A stretch of DNA of 39,336 bases from the NCBI RefSeq assembly GCF_000002865.3, contig NW_001865069.1, positions 428,380-467,715 on the forward strand, given 5' to 3'. Both the position numbers and the translations under genes were made by a program. Below the pieces are notes generated by a model that was not told the origin of the DNA, did no database searches, and saw only the letters and a list, made by a program, of their open reading frames with translations. The stretch is from Monosiga brevicollis MX1 (Eukaryota; Opisthokonta; Choanoflagellata; Craspedida; Salpingoecidae). Positions 36,229-39,336 of this stretch are shown piece by piece; the first letter of the stretch is position 1, and every line of letters starts with the position of its first letter.

Positions 36229-36864
36229 GATGACGGTCGATGGTGTTGGAGTTGAGGTAAATGCAACCACAGCCTTGACGCCTACAGCCACTTGCACAAG
36301 ATGTGACCAAAAGCCCCACGCCAATACGCATGAGAAGTACCTATTCCGTGGCCAGTTGTGCGCGGCTCTGACTGCCATTCGCGACGGCCCCCACTCACCC
36401 AAGGTAGTGTCGTCGTCGTCGTCTCTCTCACTGTCACTGACGATGAAGAAAACTACAACAAGATGAAACACAAAAGCCTCACACACAGTGCAAGAGAGAG
36501 AGAAAGAGAGAGAGAGAGCGAGCTATTCGCGCCATGTCAGATTGTCAGCAAAAATGGGCCGGGGATGCGCCTCATTTCTCTCTCTCTCTCTCTTCTTGTT
36601 CACATGTCAAGTACATGTAAGAGAGAGTCACAGCAGCAATAGCAGCAGGAGCAGCAGGAGGAGAGCGGCGCAGTCTGTGGGGAGGGCGGCGGGAAGAGGG
36701 GGCTCAGTGCCGATTTCGTTTACTGGGTGGTGGGAGGCCGGCGTATCTGTGTGGGGTGGGAAAGCAAGGTGTTTTTTGGCTGTGGTGATGCCTGGTTGTA
36801 TGTCTCTCATTGCCATTGACAGGTGGGGGGTGCGGCTTGGCTAGGACACGTGACCTGCAGCAAG
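36229..36864. promoter_or_regulatory. Divergent promoter region, CAND1 / CMC2-like gene
   Basis: 636 bp. A GA tract at about 36491-36518 lies toward CAND1 and a CT tract at about 36577-36592 lies toward the plus-strand gene, so each gene has a pyrimidine run on its own sense strand. An agcag run follows at about 36630-36660. No gene is seen. Confidence 0.5.
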
Positions 36865-37791
36865 ATGAGTGCGCAACCGCATCAATCGGCAGCGGAGCCA
36901 GCGGCAGCTGGCATTGAGGCACAGGATCAAGGCAATGATGGCGGAGAGAAGCAGAATGCAACTGGCATGGCTGGTTTTTGGCAGTCCATGCTGCCTTCAA
37001 AAACAGATCGCCGTCGCAGAGTGCGTCCAACCTTTTTTCAGTTGCTGGCTACTCCGCGCCAAGTCGTCACCCCATTGGTGCTTGTGCTCTTCTGCCCAAT
37101 AGCTCGTGCAAGAAATGCAGGAAAGGGCGGCTTATGACGCTTTCCTGCAACTGTCTCCTGAGGAGCAAGAGGCGCGCACCCAGGCGTAAGTTGTGGTGAC
37201 TCGTGCACAAATCTAGACCGACTTGTGCCCTCAAGGCATGGACAGAGCAGAGTTACAGGGTCATATGGATGCTGGCGGTCAAGCAGGTGTTCATCTCTTG
37301 TTCAATGCGCCCTGATTGCTCATGATGGCCATGCCCCTTGCCCAGTGCCTTCGATACTTGCAGCGACCTCTATCAGAGAGTTCGCGACTGCCAAAACAGC
37401 AGTCAAATCTTCAAGTTCGTAGCTTCGGGTCTTGCCTTCACGCCGCTTCAGTGCTGCACCTGCCTGCTCATGTGCTCGATGCCTTTTGGTAGGTCGTTGT
37501 GCTCGGAAGAAACGGATGAATATTATCGATGCCTGCGATTACAAAAGGTTGGTCGTGCGCGTCGAGCTGCCACTACAGTTGCACGATGCTGTGCACGCGC
37601 TCACGTGGCTAGCCCACGCACGCTCTCAGGGTTTTTTGCGCTCGCGAATGCTGGGCATGGACATCAATTTTTCTCGCTTCCTTCCACTTTCCGAGGATGA
37701 AACTCGCGCTGTCGATCAGGCGGCCGATCAACTACGAGATGAGATGCGCCAAGACTCGTCCCCCAGCCCCCCAAAGGCTGGCCGAACATGA
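36865..37791 (+). CDS. Twin CX9C protein, CMC2-like (COX assembly mitochondrial protein family)
   Basis: Five exons: 36865-37020, 37103-37185, 37346-37414, 37493-37547 and 37630-37791, giving 174 residues. Exons 1-2 give a long lineage-specific N-terminus (about 80 residues, Ala/Gln rich then helical, YDAFLQLSPEEQEARTQA). The core is DTCSDLYQRVRDCQNSSQIF, in which C-SDLYQRVRD-C is CX9C. KSLCSEETDEYYRCLRLQK follows, in which C-SEETDEYYR-C is a second CX9C. This spacing and the joining IF-K segment match the CMC2 helical hairpin, held by two disulfides after Mia40 import into the intermembrane space. The C-terminus (RSRMLGMDINFSRF) parallels the G..M...L tail of CMC2. Human CMC2 has only 79 residues, so this is an extended form. 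Other CHCH families are possible. Confidence 0.7.
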
Positions 37792-37990
37792 CACTTGATA
37801 TCCTACCCATGTCCGCGCCCACTCCGGGAACATTGACCACCCTTTCCGATTTCGACTGTGTTCTGAGCAATTCAAATATTGACCGCCTCAAATATTGACT
37901 GCCTCATCATCGTTTGATTCTCTGCCTCATCGCTCTGCTGCTCAGCCTGCTCGACCAGACTGCGGGCGCTAAAGTTGAACAGAAACGCCT

Positions 37991-39282
37991 CTAAGCCTTC
38001 ACGTCCGAGCGGTGTGCCCAGTCATCAGCCCAGATGCTGCTCACGTAGGGCTTTTCAAAGCTCGTGTCCGGATGCGCTGGCACTGGCGGGTGGAACCAAT
38101 AGTTGAAGGCCATATGCAAGCCTAGTATGCAACCCATGCCCAAAGCTGTTATCTCCGATCCAGAGCCCCAAGCAGTGGGGGACACACGCTGGCAAAAATG
38201 ATATGTTTCGGGCGGTAGGAGCCAGTCTCTTACCTGGGCTGTGTGTGGAAGAAGCTGACGTGCCATCGGCTTCGCACGCATCACTGAAAGAAGTGACTTC
38301 ATGAAACCAGCCCGCGGGTAGGTATAGAATTTGGCCTAAACACAGGCAAAAGAATGAGCATGTGCTTCAGCATGCCAGCGGGACCACTTCAAAGACTAGA
38401 TGCGCAGATGAAAGGACTGCCAAGAGCGCAGGCGCGCACCGGGCTGTACTGTGCACAACAATTGCCTGGCCTCTGCAAAGCGGGGAAACTGTGCCTGAAG
38501 GGCGCTGGCACTCAGTCGAGGGTCCACCTAGCCCGAAACACCACACGCGCGTGATTCAAATCGAAAGCCTCGGAAACCAACGCGCACGTGATCCAAAAAA
38601 GACAATACCTTTGAAAAACTTTTGGGTAGCGTTGGGTCCTTTGGTGGCGCTGCTGCTGCTGCAATAGCACAAGCGGCTTTGAGTTTGTCTTGCTTAAAAC
38701 GAGTACGGCAAACTTGCAAAGTATCATACCTTCCGAGGGGCCATCCGTCTGGGGCAAAGGATGATCGTCTTCGTTCGAGTGCCGCGAGGTGCCTTCCTCT
38801 TTGTCCTCACCACCGTCACTCCCAAGTACATCATTGATGTCAAAGTCATCCTCGTCTTCGTCCTCGTCACCATCACTGTCCCTCTCCCCGTCCTCGTCAT
38901 CGTCGTCGCCAAAGTCTTCAGCATCCAGCACTTGCTCCAAGACCTAGACCATGCATGTCCAGTCACCCCGCAGCAATGAGACCACGGCCAGTATCAAGGG
39001 AGAAATTCTGCATGGTGCCACCCGCCTTCAGAAAGGCACGCGGGCAGCAGCGAACGGCAAGTCCGAGGCCATAGACAGGGACAGTCGCTGGGACACAGTT
39101 TCAAAATAAAAAATTCCGACCTCATCCAAGTGTCGCTCGGCGCGTGCCAATCGCTCCTGTGCGCCAGGCTCACCGCGCTCGACGGCGGCCTCGGCAGCTA
39201 GAAGCTCTTCTTCAGCAAGGCGCTGGGCTTCATGCGCCTCATTGGCCTGTGCATCACTACCGTCCGCTTCTGTCAACTCGCC
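37991..39282 (-). CDS. JmjC/cupin-like Fe(II) oxygenase with acidic insert (5' part outside window)
   Basis: Minus-strand exons: 39121-39282, 38730-38943, about 38603-38652, 38440-38527, 38234-38335 and 37991-38121. The C-terminal exons match cupin_8/JmjC proteins of the HSPBAP1/TYW5/JMJD7 type: SFSK then VDPRLSASALQAQFPRFAEA, then VQPGQILYLPAGWFHEVTSF with the distal iron-binding His in WFHEV, then GLHMAFNYWFHPPVPAHPDT and FEKPYVSSIWADDW near the stop at 37991. The HxD ligand pair should lie upstream, outside the window. Between them are a charged Ala/Glu helix (LAEEELLAAEAAVERGEP) and an acidic stretch (DFGDDDDEDGERDSDGDEDE), about 125 residues not expected in the core fold. Such enzymes hydroxylate proteins or tRNA. 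The target is unknown. Confidence 0.75.
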
Positions 39283-39336
39283 CTGCCAGACGCACAATGC
39301 CCAACGATGTAAGGGGCTGGCTTGGAGCGGAAGTTG

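Noticed and set aside
37225-37310. Separate start for the CX9C gene (MDRAELQGHMDAGG)
   Set aside because: It is out of phase with the CX9C exon at 37346, whereas the exon at 37103-37185 joins it in phase.

Overview
The window is eukaryotic nuclear DNA. It is gene-dense and intron-rich, with most introns about 60-250 bp and GT-AG, and it carries many (GA)n/(CT)n, (GT)n and poly-A tracts plus a 935-base assembly gap. A full-length CAND1, an ARMC9 cilium protein, a BuGZ/ZNF207 protein and a STAT with an SH2 domain together point to a unicellular relative of animals. A choanoflagellate of the Monosiga type fits best. That placement is inference from gene content and intron style. All exon models were built by reading splice sites in frame against remembered family sequences, so single junctions may be a base or a few bases off.

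Thirteen cellular genes alternate in direction. From the left: a lysophospholipid acyltransferase (-, 1-1524, 3' end outside), a KNOP1/SMAP-like nucleolar lysine-rich protein (+, 2212-3217), a phytanoyl-CoA dioxygenase family enzyme (-, 3470-5356), SYS1 (+, 6997-7845), a TMEM184/OST-alpha membrane protein (-, 8506-10365), ARMC9 (-, 11366-16063), STAT (-, 16956-20821, 5' part lost in the gap), ribosomal protein eL33/RPL35A (+, 22920-23812), BuGZ/ZNF207 (-, 24086-25912), proteasome alpha-1 PSMA1 (+, 26537-28385), CAND1 (-, 28795-36228), a twin-CX9C CMC2-like mitochondrial protein (+, 36865-37791) and a JmjC/cupin-like oxygenase (-, 37991-39282, 5' part outside the window).

Between the dioxygenase and SYS1 lies a small repeat-flanked insertion (5503-6617). 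It encodes one Gag-like protein with a CCCH finger followed directly by a retroviral-type CCHC knuckle. No polymerase or integrase is seen, so it looks like a non-autonomous, TRIM-like retroelement. It is the best candidate for something undescribed here.

The genes are mostly housekeeping and do not form one pathway. Proteasome alpha-1 and CAND1, which are divergent-convergent neighbours, both serve ubiquitin-dependent protein turnover. ARMC9 serves the cilium, BuGZ the spindle and Bub3, and SYS1 the Golgi. STAT keeps an activation-tyrosine context (GYV) just after its SH2 domain and has a Gln-rich tail. Divergent gene pairs share intergenic regions of 624-687 bp that carry GA/CT microsatellites, and convergent pairs sit about 200-660 bp apart.
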